Assembly (NCBI RefSeq): GCF_001542625.1 | Contig: NZ_CP016279.1 | Location: forward strand, 7,936,001 to 8,000,000 | From: Streptomyces griseochromogenes | GTDB taxonomy: Bacteria > Actinomycetota > Actinomycetes > Streptomycetales > Streptomycetaceae | Length of the DNA: 64,000 bases | Direction: 5' to 3' | Shown here: piece by piece, positions 37,752 to 48,915 of the stretch | Layout: each line of letters starts with the position of its first letter | Numbering within the stretch: the stretch's first letter is position 1 | Translations under genes and position numbers: made by a program | Notes under the pieces: generated by a model | Told to the model about the DNA's origin: nothing | What the model saw: the letters and a program-made list of their open reading frames with translations, nothing else | The model's database searches: none

Positions 37752-38899
37752 GACGAGTAGGCGCTGTTCTCGTGGACGTAGTCGGCGGTGAGGTCGTTGG
37801 TCCAGATGGTGGCGGTCTCGGAGCCGGCCGCGAGGTCGGCGACGATGTGCACCTCGCGGTAGCGCATGTCGACCTTCTCGCGGTCCTCGCCGACGCCGCC
37901 GTTCTTGCACACCCAGACGCCGTTGATGGCGACGCCCAGCCGGTCGGGCTCGAAGACCGCCCGCGTCGTACCGATGGCCGACAGCACCCGGCCCCAGTTG
38001 GGGTCCTCGCCGTGGATCGCGCACTTGAGGAGGTTGTTGCGGGCGATGGAGCGGCCCACCTCGACGGCGTCGTCCTCGGTCGCCGCGTTGATCACCTCGA
38101 CCTTGATGTCCTTGCTGGCGCCTTCGGCGTCGCGGATCAGCTGCTGCCCGAGGTCGGCGCAGACCTGCCGTACGGCCTCGGCGAACTCCTCGTACTCCGG
38201 GGTGACGCCGGCCGCCCCGGAGGCGAGCAGCAGCACCGTGTCGTTGGTGGACATGCAGCCGTCGGAGTCGACGCGGTCGAAGGTGACCTTGGTCGCGGCG
38301 CGCAGGGCCCGGTCCAGCGCCTCGCTGTCGAGGCCGGCGTCGGTGGTGAGCACGACCAGCATGGTGGCGAGGCCCGGGGCGAGCATGCCCGCGCCCTTGG
38401 CCATGCCGCCGACGGTCCAGCCGTCCTTGGTGACGACGGAGGTCTTGTGGACGGTGTCGGTGGTCTTGATGGCGATGGCGGCCTTCTCGCCGCCGTGCTC
38501 GGAGAGCTGGGCCGCGGCCGTCTCGACGCCCGGGAGCAGCTTGTCCATGGGCAGCAGCACGCCGATGAGGCCGGTGGAGCAGACGGCGACCTCGATGGCA
38601 CCGCGGCCGAGCACCTCGGCCGCCTTCTCGGCGGTCGCGTGGGTGTCCTGGAAGCCCTTGGGGCCGGTGCAGGCGTTGGCCCCGCCGGAGTTGAGGACGA
38701 CGGCCGAGACCTGGCCGCTCCTGAGGACCTGCTCGGACCACAGCACCGGTGCGGCCTTCACACGGTTGGACGTGAAGACACCGGCGGCGGCGCGGCGCGG
38801 ACCGTCGTTGACCACGAGGGCCAGGTCCGGGTTGCCGTTCTCCTTGATCCCGGCGGCGATGCCCGCCGCCCTGAATCCCTTGGCTGCCGTCACGCTCAC
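37748..38899 (-). CDS. argJ: Bifunctional ornithine acetyltransferase/N-acetylglutamate synthase
   Basis: 383 aa from GTG 38899 (GGGAG upstream). The self-cleavage site is in [18 protein letters not shown], between Ala and the nucleophile Thr of ATML. Other family blocks are [20 protein letters not shown] and GEDPNWGRV. It recycles the acetyl group from acetylornithine to glutamate; whether it also uses acetyl-CoA cannot be told from sequence. Second gene of the operon, 88 bp after argC. Confidence 0.95.
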   Translation of the reverse strand: MSVTAAKGFRAAGIAAGIKENGNPDLALVVNDGPRRAAAGVFTSNRVKAAPVLWSEQVLRSGQVSAVVLNSGGANACTGPKGFQDTHATAEKAAEVLGRGAIEVAVCSTGLIGVLLPMDKLLPGVETAAAQLSEHGGEKAAIAIKTTDTVHKTSVVTKDGWTVGGMAKGAGMLAPGLATMLVVLTTDAGLDSEALDRALRAATKVTFDRVDSDGCMSTNDTVLLLASGAAGVTPEYEEFAEAVRQVCADLGQQLIRDAEGASKDIKVEVINAATEDDAVEVGRSIARNNLLKCAIHGEDPNWGRVLSAIGTTRAVFEPDRLGVAINGVWVCKNGGVGEDREKVDMRYREVHIVADLAAGSETATIWTNDLTADYVHENSAYSS

Positions 38900-38987
38900 G
38901 GTGTCTCCCAGTTCGCTTCTCCGCCCGCGCAGCGCGGCGGTGCGGCCTTCGTCGTCGTCTGCGGCCCGGTGGCTGCACGCGCGTCGC

Positions 38988-40069
<1,082 letters not shown>

Positions 40070-40072
40070 CGG

Positions 40073-40456
40073 CTATGCGGTCGGCTCGGCCTCGGCGCCG
40101 GGCAGCATCACCCAGCGGGACACGACGAAGGTGACCGGGATCGCCGCCGCCGAGGCGAGCAGCGGAGCGAAGCGGCTGCCGGCGTGCAGGACGTCGACGA
40201 TCACATAGACCCCGACGGTCGTGATCAGGAAATTGGTGACGTTGGTCAGCGGGAACAGCAGGAATTTCCGCCAGGTGGGCCGCGTGCGATAGGTGAAGCG
40301 CGCGTTCAGAAAAAAGGATCCGACCATACTGATCAGGAATGCCAGAATGTGCGCGGCAAGATAGGGAAGCCAGGTGAGAAACGACAGGTAAAGACAGTAG
40401 TAGGTGGCCGTATTCACGGCACCGACCACAGCGAAGGTGAGGATCTGCCTCGACAT
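40073..40456 (-). CDS. GtrA-like membrane protein
   Basis: 127 aa; its ATG overlaps the stop of the glycosyltransferase (TGATG). Four membrane helices are visible (ILTFAVVGAVNTATYYCLYL, LAAHILAFLISMVGSFFLN, NFLITTVGVYVIVDVL, ASAAAIPVTFVVSRWVML), the GtrA family pattern. GtrA proteins are thought to help move lipid-linked sugars made by the adjacent DPM-type glycosyltransferase. It forms a unit with that enzyme and the YfhO protein. Confidence 0.88.
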   Translation of the reverse strand: MSRQILTFAVVGAVNTATYYCLYLSFLTWLPYLAAHILAFLISMVGSFFLNARFTYRTRPTWRKFLLFPLTNVTNFLITTVGVYVIVDVLHAGSRFAPLLASAAAIPVTFVVSRWVMLPGAEAEPTA

Positions 40457-41406
40457 CAGGGGATGAGATCTTTCGTCCGTTCCACATTGGTCGCCTTCAC
40501 CAGGAAGTGCGGACGCCCCTTCACCTCGTAGTAGATGCGGCCGGTGTACTCCCCGATGACTCCCAGCATGACCATCTGAACGCCCGCCAGGGCCGTGACA
40601 GCGGTGATGATGGTCACATACCCCGGTGTCTGCACTCCGTTGACGAGCGCTGCACCCACGATCCAGGCGGTGTACAGCCCCGCGCACAGCAGCAGGCCCA
40701 TGCCGAGCCAGAGGGCGGCGCGCAGCGGCCGGTTGTTGAAGGACAGCAGGCCGTCCAGGCCGTAGTTGAGCAGGCTGCGGAAGGACCAGGAGCTGCTGCC
40801 CGCCTCACGCGTGGCGTTCTCGTACTCGAAGGTGGTGCTCGGGAAACCCACCCAGGCGAACAGGCCCTTGGAGAATCGGTTGTACTCGGTGAGGTTCACG
40901 ATCGCGTCCACCACGCGGCGCGAGAGCAGGCGGAAGTCGCCCACGCCGTCGACGAGTTCGACGTCGACCATGCGGTTGATGAGCCGGTAGTACAGGCGGG
41001 CGGTGAGCGTGCGGGTGAAGTGGTCGCCCGTGCGGGTGCGCTTGGCGATGACCTGGTCGTAGCCCTGGGCGCGCAGCCGCACCATCCGTTTGATCAGCTC
41101 CGGCGGGTGCTGCAGGTCGGCGTCCATGACGACGATCGAGTCGCCCGAAGCGTGCCTGAGGCCGGCGAGCAGAGCCGCCTCCTTGCCGAAGTTGCGGCTG
41201 AAGGAGACGTAGCGCACCCGGGAGTCACGGACGGAGAGGCTTTCCAGGACGGCGAGGGTGCGGTCGCGGCTGCCGTCGTCGACGTACACGAACTCCATGT
41301 CGTGGCCGAGCGGCAGCAGTTCGTCCGCGATCTTCTGGACCTCCTCGTGGAAGCGTTCGAGGACGTCTTCCTCGTTGTAGCAGGGCGCGACGATCGATAT
41401 CAGCAT
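40456..41406 (-). CDS. Family-2 glycosyltransferase, DPM1/GtrB type (polyprenyl-phosphate sugar synthase)
   Basis: 316 aa. The GT2 catalytic domain (1-230) has the nucleotide-sugar motifs VAPCYNEEDVL, FVYVDDGSRDRT, SFSRNFGKEAALLAGL and the metal-binding VVMDADLQHPPE. Two C-terminal helices (LWLGMGLLLCAGLYTAWIV, VTALAGVQMVMLGVIGEY) anchor it. It would add a sugar to polyprenyl phosphate, which GtrA may then help expose outside for transfer to glycans or proteins. Confidence 0.9.
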   Translation of the reverse strand: MLISIVAPCYNEEDVLERFHEEVQKIADELLPLGHDMEFVYVDDGSRDRTLAVLESLSVRDSRVRYVSFSRNFGKEAALLAGLRHASGDSIVVMDADLQHPPELIKRMVRLRAQGYDQVIAKRTRTGDHFTRTLTARLYYRLINRMVDVELVDGVGDFRLLSRRVVDAIVNLTEYNRFSKGLFAWVGFPSTTFEYENATREAGSSSWSFRSLLNYGLDGLLSFNNRPLRAALWLGMGLLLCAGLYTAWIVGAALVNGVQTPGYVTIITAVTALAGVQMVMLGVIGEYTGRIYYEVKGRPHFLVKATNVERTKDLIP

Positions 41407-41427
41407 GGCGGTCCCCCAGGGGCGCGG

Positions 41428-44043
41428 TCAGAGAGCAGCGGTCACGCGCTCGCGTCGTGGTGTGGTCGTGGACGGTGCCGGGACACGTCGGCGGCGGACG
41501 GCGGTGAGGGTGCCGAGCACGGCGAGCGTGAGGAGCGAAACGCCCCCGACGGCCGAGCCCAGCCGCAGGCCGGGTGGGTGGAAGGTGCAGGTGAGGCTGG
41601 TCGCGGAGCCGCCCAGGGGTACGGCGATCAGGCCGTGGTACTCCCCCGCGGGGGCGGCGGGGGCATCACCCGCGCCGCAGCGCCAGCCCGCGATCCGGGG
41701 GGCCGCGACGACGGCGGTTCCGCTGCTGCCGGGCGGGAGTTCGGCCCGGATCGTGCCGTCGGAGACGGTCACCCGGATGGCACCGGTGGCCTTGAGCCGT
41801 TCGACCGCGGTGTGCAGCCGGGCGGTGTCCAGGCAGCCGACCGCGCCGTCCGGGACGACGCTCGTCCTGTCCGGGGACAGTTCGATCCGCAGGCGGCCGG
41901 AGGCCGGGACCGTGCCGAGCCGCTGCATGGGCGCGATCTTGGTGACGGGGTGGTCGGACCGGAACCGTCCGATGGGGGCCCCGGCCGCGGCACCGGCGAG
42001 CCGCGCGGTGCCCGAGAGGTGCGGCGCCCACAGGTACACCTCGCCGCCGGCCGGGCACCGGGCCGTGATGACCGGCTTGCGCGCGGCACTCCCGGCGGGC
42101 GGCACGCCGATGCGCAGGCCCGGGCGGTCGTCGTCGCTGCGGCTCGGCTCCCGGCCCGCGCTGGTGCGTACGGTCAGGCGGGGCACGGTGTAGACGCGGG
42201 TGCCCAGCAGCAGTTCCTGGTTGCGGTACGGCGACGGACCGAACGCGGAGAGACCGGCGTGAGCGGCGGTACCGGCCGGGCGGACCGTCACCAGGGGCGG
42301 TACGTCCTCGCGGGAGACGGTCACCTTGCTGCCGTCCTGCGGGAACCAGTTCTGGTGCGGATCGGGCGGGGAGTGCACCCGCGCGCCCACCGAGAAGATC
42401 GCGTCGGTGACGGCGTTGTCGAGGCTCTGGAGGCTGCGGCCGCGCGAGGTCCAGCCGTCCCCGAGGGCGGTGAGCATGCGGCTGAGCACGTCGGAGGTCA
42501 GGCTGCTGTAGTACTGGGCGCCCTGGCCACCGACCAGCATCGGGTCGTTGCCGACGCTCTGCTCGCGTCCGGGGTCGGTGCGGTGGCGGGGCCAGCCGTC
42601 GGCCTCGGAGACCGCCGACGCCTGCCGCTGCTGGCGCTGCCCCCAGGGCGCGTAGTCGTCCATGTGCGCGAGGCGCATCCGGGTGGCCACGGCGGAGGTG
42701 GCGGCCATCTCGCCGATCTGCCCGCCGACCAGGAGGACGACGGCCAGTCCGGCCAGCCGTGTGCGCCGCCCGGCGTCGGCGCGGCCCAGCAGGGCCAGTC
42801 CGCCGAGCGCGCCGGCGACGGCGAGCAGCAGTACCGGCCAGGCGAAGATCCGCACCAGATGGCTGCCGCTCGCGACGAGGGTGATCAGGGCGAGGAGCCC
42901 GGCGGCCGCCGCGAGCGCGCGCCGGTCGGGCAGGCCGTACGACAGCGCGTGCCAGGCGGCGATCACCAGCAGCCCGCACAGCACGAACGCCTGGCGGTAG
43001 GCGCTGCCCTGCGGGGTGGCGAAGGCGTGCCAGACCAGATGGGTGGGCGCCCACTGCATGGACAGGGTCACCGCGCCGACGAGGAGCGTCCAGCCCGTGC
43101 GCACCCGGGCGGGTACCGCGCGGTGGAAGGGCAGGGCGAGGGCGAGCAGCAGGGCCGTGATGCCGACGTAGACGGCCGGGGAGCCGAAACCGTACGTCGC
43201 CGGCAGCAGCCGCGCGAACAGGTCCTCGCTCGGTGCCGGGACGAACTGGCGGACGCGGCCCGGGTAGGCGTGCTTGGTGCCGAAGTAGACGACCGTGACC
43301 AGCGGGGCGGCGAGGCCCACGCCGAGGGCGACGGTGAGGACGGCGCGGCCCGCCGCGGCGAGCGCGCGCCGGCGGGGCAGGTCCGCCAGCAGCAGCCGGA
43401 GCAGCAGGACGAGCCCGGCGCCGAGGGTGGCCATGTAGGCGGTGTAGAAGTTGGCGGTCCAGGCGAGGGCCACGACGAGGACACCGACGTAGCGACGGCG
43501 TCCGGCGATGGCCCACTCTCCGACCAGGCAGAACAGGGGCAGGGCGATGAGACCGTCGAGCCACATCGGGTTGTAGGAGGCGTCGGCGACGCTCCAGCCG
43601 CACAGGGCGTAGGAGACGCCCAGCAGACCTGCGGCCCACCAGCGCCCGGGCCGCAGGGTGAGCAGCAGAACCGCCATGGCGGCCGCGGCCGAGGCGGTCT
43701 TCAGGACGGTGATCACATAGACCGCGAGGTCGATCTCGTCCCGCGGGAAGAGGGCGACGAGCAGGGCGAACGGGCTGCTGAGGTAGGTGCCGAGGTCGGG
43801 CAGGAAGCTGGAGCCGTAGCCGGACTGCCAGTTGACGAGGAGGCCACCGTCGGCCCTGCCGTGCAGCAGGTCCCACAGATGGGCGTGGAAGGGCACGAAC
43901 TGGTTGCCCAGGTCGTTGACGCTGCGGGTGCGGGGACCGAAGGGGTAGCTGCGGGCGAGGATGTCGGCGGCGCAGAGCGCCACGACCGTGACGGCCGCGG
44001 CGAGCAGGGCGGCGGCCTGCCTCGGTCGGGTTGTCGCTTTCAC
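41428..44043 (-). CDS. YfhO-family membrane protein (probable GT-C-type glycosyltransferase)
   Basis: 871 aa, GTG start. About 11-13 helices fill residues 1-450; the first loop has FVPFHAHLWDLLHGRADGG followed by NWQSGYGSSF, the place where GT-C enzymes carry acidic catalytic residues. The C-terminal 400 residues are a large extracytoplasmic domain ending in one helix (SLLTLAVLGTLTAV). In Bacillus, YfhO is implicated in glycosylating lipoteichoic acid. Together with the GT2 and GtrA-like genes this looks like a sugar-lipid making and transfer set; the acceptor is unknown. Confidence 0.85.
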   Translation of the reverse strand: MKATTRPRQAAALLAAAVTVVALCAADILARSYPFGPRTRSVNDLGNQFVPFHAHLWDLLHGRADGGLLVNWQSGYGSSFLPDLGTYLSSPFALLVALFPRDEIDLAVYVITVLKTASAAAAMAVLLLTLRPGRWWAAGLLGVSYALCGWSVADASYNPMWLDGLIALPLFCLVGEWAIAGRRRYVGVLVVALAWTANFYTAYMATLGAGLVLLLRLLLADLPRRRALAAAGRAVLTVALGVGLAAPLVTVVYFGTKHAYPGRVRQFVPAPSEDLFARLLPATYGFGSPAVYVGITALLLALALPFHRAVPARVRTGWTLLVGAVTLSMQWAPTHLVWHAFATPQGSAYRQAFVLCGLLVIAAWHALSYGLPDRRALAAAAGLLALITLVASGSHLVRIFAWPVLLLAVAGALGGLALLGRADAGRRTRLAGLAVVLLVGGQIGEMAATSAVATRMRLAHMDDYAPWGQRQQRQASAVSEADGWPRHRTDPGREQSVGNDPMLVGGQGAQYYSSLTSDVLSRMLTALGDGWTSRGRSLQSLDNAVTDAIFSVGARVHSPPDPHQNWFPQDGSKVTVSREDVPPLVTVRPAGTAAHAGLSAFGPSPYRNQELLLGTRVYTVPRLTVRTSAGREPSRSDDDRPGLRIGVPPAGSAARKPVITARCPAGGEVYLWAPHLSGTARLAGAAAGAPIGRFRSDHPVTKIAPMQRLGTVPASGRLRIELSPDRTSVVPDGAVGCLDTARLHTAVERLKATGAIRVTVSDGTIRAELPPGSSGTAVVAAPRIAGWRCGAGDAPAAPAGEYHGLIAVPLGGSATSLTCTFHPPGLRLGSAVGGVSLLTLAVLGTLTAVRRRRVPAPSTTTPRRERVTAAL

Positions 44044-44291
44044 ACCCTGTCCCTGTCCGGGAGTCGCCGCGCGTTGCTGTGAGCAGCGCCACTTTTACCG
44101 GGCGAAGTCGAGCAATGCATTTCTGGCGGTCCCCCACGGAATGTGTACCTCATCGATTCGCCGACTTAGACGGGGCACGTTTCCGATTGGTTGTGCGTGC
44201 ACCGAAAACTGAGGCGACTTCTTCCGAATACGGGAAACACCGCGTGAATTTGATGACGACCAGGAAAACAGGGGCTTTCCGAAAGGTGTTT

Positions 44292-44894
44292 CTAAAGTGA
44301 ATCGGCCTTGCGGGCCGCGTAGGCCCGCGCCGCCCGCACCCGGTTGCCGCACTTGGTGGTGCACCAGCGCCGGGCACCGTGGGAGCGCAGGAACCAACGG
44401 GCGCAGCCCTGGGCGGCGCACTCGGTGAGCAGACCGGTGTCGGCGCCGGTGAGCAGGTCGACGGCGTCCTCGGCGAGCAGGGAGAGGGCGGCGGCGACCG
44501 GGTTGCCGGCGTCGGGGACGTCGGCACGGCGAGGGCCGTCGGCCGTCCAGGCGAGACAGGGCGTCGGCGGTGCGGCGGCGAGGGCGGCATTGAGGGTGCC
44601 GAGGGCGTCGGGGGGCGGCTGCTCGCCGGAGCCGTGCGCCTCGAACAGGGTGCGCAGTGCCTCGCGCAGGGTGCGCAGCCGGGCGGACTGCCGGCCGCCG
44701 AGCGCCACCCGGTCGTCCAGCACCTCGTGCCGGACGAGCCACAGATGCGCGGCCTCGGCGTCCTCCAGGAGGTCGACCGGGCCGTGGCTGACCTTGAACC
44801 GCGTGTTGACCAGCGCCACGGAGAGGTAGCGGTCCTCTCCCGGAACCGGGAGCCGATGCAGGTAGACGGGGGCCTCGTGATCCACGGCCCTCAT
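44292..44894 (-). CDS. CGNR zinc-finger regulator with ABATE domain
   Basis: 200 aa from ATG 44894 with AAGGA 6 nt upstream. The N-terminal ABATE-type region starts after RYLSVALVNTRF; the C-terminal CGNR zinc finger is C-x4-C in CAAQGCARWF and then RRWCTTKCGNRVRAARAYAARK. This family is thought to regulate stress genes. It is divergent from the SufS-like gene, and a 12-bp-arm inverted repeat lies between, which is its likely operator. Confidence 0.88.
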   Translation of the reverse strand: MRAVDHEAPVYLHRLPVPGEDRYLSVALVNTRFKVSHGPVDLLEDAEAAHLWLVRHEVLDDRVALGGRQSARLRTLREALRTLFEAHGSGEQPPPDALGTLNAALAAAPPTPCLAWTADGPRRADVPDAGNPVAAALSLLAEDAVDLLTGADTGLLTECAAQGCARWFLRSHGARRWCTTKCGNRVRAARAYAARKADSL

Positions 44895-44907
44895 GGTAAT
44901 CCTTGCG

Positions 44908-44946
44908 ATTCTCCGTGAGGGGGACTTAGCGTGTCTCACGGAGAAT
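44908..44946. promoter_or_regulatory. Operator between the CGNR regulator and the SufS-like gene
   Basis: ATTCTCCGTGAG (44908-44919) and CTCACGGAGAAT (44935-44946) are perfect 12-bp arms around a 15-bp centre. The element begins 14 bp before the CGNR start codon and ends 31 bp before the desulfurase start, so one bound dimer could control both genes. Confidence 0.75.
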
Positions 44947-44970
44947 GAATCACAAAACCGTGAGAGGTGA

Positions 44971-46209
<1,239 letters not shown>

Positions 46210-46222
46210 TCGCGAACCGGGC

Positions 46223-46253
46223 TTGACCTGGAGCGCGCTCCAGGTTCTACCGT
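46223..46253 (+). promoter_or_regulatory. MerR-type promoter with 19-bp spacer and operator
   Basis: TTGACC (46223-46228) and TACCGT (46248-46253) are 19 bp apart, longer than normal as in promoters activated by MerR proteins. A perfect 20-bp palindrome, ACCTGGAGCGCGCTCCAGGT (46226-46245), fills the spacer. The ATG of merR is 8 nt past the -10 box, so the mRNA is probably leaderless. Confidence 0.85.
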
Positions 46254-46260
46254 TCTTGTC

Positions 46261-46686
46261 ATGACCAGCGGACAGCCCCTCCCGCGGGACCCGGAACCCT
46301 CGTTGACCATCGCCCAGGTGGCCGAGCGCACCGGCCTCACGCACGACACCCTGCGCTACTACGAGAAGGCGGGACTGATCGAGCGGATCGGCCGGACCAC
46401 CGGTAACCAGCGCCGCTACCAGGCGACGGACCTGGCCTGGCTGGAGTTCCTGCTGCGGCTGCGCGAGACCGGCATGTCGATCGCCGACATGCAGCGCTTC
46501 GCGCGGTTGCGGTCCGAGGGGGACCCGACGGTCGCCGACCGGCTGGCGATGCTCCGCGAGCACCGCGCCGAACTGGCCGACCGCATCCGGGCGCTCAGGC
46601 GCAACGCCGCCGCGCTGGACGACAAGATCGATCACTACGAACGGCTGCTGGACGAGCGGCGGCCGGGGACGGACGAGCCGACATGA
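46261..46686 (+). CDS. MerR-family transcriptional activator
   Basis: 141 aa. N-terminal MerR helix-turn-helix (LTIAQVAERTGLTHDTLRYY, EKAGLIERIGRTTGNQRRY) is followed by a dimerising coiled coil (MLREHRAELADRIRALRRN). No metal-binding Cys pair is present, so the inducer is probably not a soft metal; it resembles the subgroup near oxidoreductases. It sits under its own palindromic 19-bp-spacer promoter and overlaps the CMD gene (ATGA). Confidence 0.92.
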   Translation: MTSGQPLPRDPEPSLTIAQVAERTGLTHDTLRYYEKAGLIERIGRTTGNQRRYQATDLAWLEFLLRLRETGMSIADMQRFARLRSEGDPTVADRLAMLREHRAELADRIRALRRNAAALDDKIDHYERLLDERRPGTDEPT

Positions 46687-47126
46687 GCGAGAGCACCACC
46701 CGTGACGAGCGTTTCACCCATGGCCTGGAGGTTCTGAAGAAGGTCGACGGCGAGGCCGGGCAGCGGGTCGTCGACTCGCTCGCCGACATCAACCCGGAGC
46801 TGGGGCACCAGATCGTCGCCTGGGCCTTCGGGGAGATCTACGACCGGCCCGGCCTCGCCCCGCGCGACCGCCAGCTGGTCACCCTGGGCATGCTCACCGC
46901 GCTCGGCGGCTGCGAGGCCCAGCTGGACGTGCACGTGAACGCGGCCCTGAACGTGGGCCTCACGCCCGAGCAGATCACGGAGGCGCTGCTGCACTCCGCC
47001 GTCTACTGCGGCATGCCGAAGGCGCTCAACGCCACCTTCGCCGCGAAGAAGGTCTTCGCCGACCGCGGGCTGCTGCCGCTCGGACGGCAGCCCGCCGAGA
47101 CGGCCCCGGTGTCCACGTCCGCTTGA
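46683..47126 (+). CDS. Carboxymuconolactone-decarboxylase-family protein
   Basis: 147 aa, ATG overlapping the merR stop. The CMD fold is shown by PRDRQLVTLGMLTALGGCEAQLDVHVNAAL and the following GLTPEQITEALLHSAVYCGMPKALNA. It lacks the CxxC pair of AhpD peroxidases, but has two separate Cys (GGCEA and VYCGMP). The reaction cannot be named; members include gamma-carboxymuconolactone decarboxylase and alkylhydroperoxidase relatives. It is the target of the adjacent MerR regulator. Confidence 0.88.
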   Translation: MSESTTRDERFTHGLEVLKKVDGEAGQRVVDSLADINPELGHQIVAWAFGEIYDRPGLAPRDRQLVTLGMLTALGGCEAQLDVHVNAALNVGLTPEQITEALLHSAVYCGMPKALNATFAAKKVFADRGLLPLGRQPAETAPVSTSA

Positions 47127-47247
47127 CCCTCGGGAAGGTGACCGAGTTCGCCGGGAAGGTCGGCCGACGGGAGAGCGCTTGCCGCGAGGCCGGGTCTCAG
47201 CCCGGTGCGGGTGGTGCGTGACCTGGATACTCCGCGGCTCTCACATT

Positions 47248-47284
47248 CGTTCGAAATATCAGATGATGGTCAGCACTTCGAACG
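47248..47284. promoter_or_regulatory. Long-centred inverted repeat upstream of the DUF6314-type gene
   Basis: CGTTCGAA (47248-47255) and TTCGAACG (47277-47284) form perfect 8-bp arms with a 21-bp centre, 56-92 bp before the start codon of the next gene. Each arm is itself partly palindromic. Possible operator; no regulator gene is obviously linked. Confidence 0.4.
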
Positions 47285-47339
47285 GCAAGATGGGGAAGGG
47301 GTATCAGCGCGTCGACGGGGCGGACAGACAGGGGTGATG

Positions 47340-47783
47340 ATGGGCGAGTTCTGGCCCGTGGCCGACGTCCTCGCCCACCTGGCCGGAGCCTGGCGGGTGG
47401 AGCGAACCGTGCGGGATCTGGCGAGCGGGGCCGAGGGGCGCTTCGCGGGCGTGACCGTCTTCGTCCCGCTCGACGGCGGCGGGCTGCTGCACGAGGAGTC
47501 GGGCACTTTCACCTGGCAGGGCGCGACGAGGGCCGCGACGCGGACCCTGCGGTTCCTGCCGGGGAGCGTGCGGGGCACGGCGGACGTACGGTTCGCCGAC
47601 GGGCGGCCCTTCCACGATCTCGATCTGCGGTCGGGGCGGCACGTCACCGATCACCCCTGCTCGGCCGACCTCTACCGGGGCGAGTTCACGGTCGCGGACC
47701 CCGACCACTGGCGCACGGTGTGGCGGGTCGGCGGGCCCGCGAAGGACCTGCTGCTCACCACCGACTACGTGCGCGAGGGCTGA
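47340..47783 (+). CDS. DUF6314-type protein
   Basis: 147 aa from ATG 47340 (AGGGG upstream). The sequence WPVADVLAHLAGAWRVERTV, LLHEESGTFTWQGATRAATR and the late HPCSADLYRGEFTVADPDHW match a small actinobacterial family of unknown function with a lipocalin-like beta-rich look. It overlaps the convergent histidine-phosphatase-like gene by 19 nt at the 3' end. No catalytic residues can be named. Confidence 0.65.
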   Translation: MGEFWPVADVLAHLAGAWRVERTVRDLASGAEGRFAGVTVFVPLDGGGLLHEESGTFTWQGATRAATRTLRFLPGSVRGTADVRFADGRPFHDLDLRSGRHVTDHPCSADLYRGEFTVADPDHWRTVWRVGGPAKDLLLTTDYVREG

Positions 47784-48358
47784 GCGAAGACGCCGTCCAG
47801 GCGGAGGTTCCAGCGGCCCGCGCGGCCCGTCACCGTGGTCGCCGACAGCGGGCGCACATCGATGTTCCAGTACGTCGAGGGCGGAGCCTTCAGCACGTAC
47901 ACCAGGGCGGCACGGATCACGGAGGGCTCGGCGACGGCGACGATCCGGCCGCCGTCGCCCACCGGGCGTGTGTCGAGCCAGCCGGCGACCCGGGTGATGA
48001 AGGCCAGCAGCGACTCACCGCCGTGCGGGGTCGAGCGCGGGTCGGCGAGCCAGGCGTCCACGGCGTCCGGTTCACGGGCCATCGCCTCGCCCAGCGTCAG
48101 CCCGCGCCAACGGCCCATGTCGCAGTCGCGCAGGGCGAGCTGGACCAGCGGGGCGTACCCGAGGGCGTCGCCGGTGGCACGGCTGCGCGGGGTCGGGGAG
48201 CAGTAGCGCAGCTCGGCCGCCGCCAGCGGCAGCAGGTCCCCGGCGACGCTCTGCACCTCGTCCCAGCCGGCCTGGTCCAGCGGCCGGTCGTCCTGGAAGC
48301 GCTCCGCGAGCAGGGGGGAACTGCGCGCGGCCGCGACGAACGTGACCCGAAGTGGCAT
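47765..48358 (-). CDS. Histidine-phosphatase-fold protein lacking the catalytic histidines
   Basis: 197 aa, ATG start. The overall pattern is that of the histidine phosphatase superfamily: PLDQAGWDEVQSVAGDLL, CSPTPRSRATGDALG, WRGLTLGEAM and HGGESLLAFITRVAGWLD. However, the N-terminal RHG is replaced by AAARSS (residues 9-14) and the second catalytic His region is VAEPSVIRA instead of V(T/S)HG.IRA. It therefore looks like a pseudoenzyme or a changed activity. It is convergent with the DUF6314-type gene. Confidence 0.78.
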   Translation of the reverse strand: MPLRVTFVAAARSSPLLAERFQDDRPLDQAGWDEVQSVAGDLLPLAAAELRYCSPTPRSRATGDALGYAPLVQLALRDCDMGRWRGLTLGEAMAREPDAVDAWLADPRSTPHGGESLLAFITRVAGWLDTRPVGDGGRIVAVAEPSVIRAALVYVLKAPPSTYWNIDVRPLSATTVTGRAGRWNLRLDGVFAQPSRT

Positions 48359-48431
48359 GCGGTGATGGTGGGCCCCGGGTGTGCGCGGGTCAAGGGCTGC
48401 CGACTGTGAGCTACCCGGGGTGTGCGAGCGC

Positions 48432-48869
48432 TTACTCGAAACCGTGCAGCATCCACTGGTCCGGGCGGTCCAGCGGCCTGAAGCCCAGCTTCTCGTACAC
48501 GCCGTGCGCATCCTCCGTGGCCAGCAGGATGCGGCGCAGCCCGAAGGGACGCAGATGGTCCCGGACGCGGCCGACGAACGCCGTGCCGACGCCCTTGCCG
48601 CGCACCGACGGGTCGACGTACACATCGGCGAGCCAGGCGAACAGCGCTCGGTCGGTCACCACGCGCGCGTACGCCACCTGCTCGCCCGAGGCGATGGCGT
48701 ACACCCCGAAGTTGATCGAGGACGCCATCGCCCGCTCGTGCTTCTCCCGGGGCCGGCCGATCGCCCAGTACGCGTCGGTCGACAGCCAGCCGTGGACGCG
48801 GTCGACGTCGACACGGTCGGTGTCGGCGGAGAACTCGTAGCCGTCGGGGAGATCGGGTGCGTCGCTCAT
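48432..48869 (-). CDS. GNAT acetyltransferase
   Basis: 145 aa, ATG start. The acetyl-CoA loop is in the segment ADVYVDPSVRGKGVGTAFVG (RGKGVG), followed by RRILLATEDAHGVYEKLGF, the standard motif B with Tyr. The start EFSADTDRVDVDRVHGWLS is typical of the Streptomyces subgroup related to YpeA/PhnO-like acetyltransferases. Substrate unknown. Monocistronic, same direction as its neighbours. Confidence 0.87.
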   Translation of the reverse strand: MSDAPDLPDGYEFSADTDRVDVDRVHGWLSTDAYWAIGRPREKHERAMASSINFGVYAIASGEQVAYARVVTDRALFAWLADVYVDPSVRGKGVGTAFVGRVRDHLRPFGLRRILLATEDAHGVYEKLGFRPLDRPDQWMLHGFE

Positions 48870-48915
48870 GCGGTGATCATCACAGCGCGGCGGAGCGGCG
48901 TCGACCCGGTTTTCC

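Noticed and set aside
40507..44082. A 1191-residue plus-strand frame opposite the GT2 and YfhO genes
   Set aside because: Composition is typical of an antisense shadow, and the minus-strand genes have recognisable domains and coupled starts.
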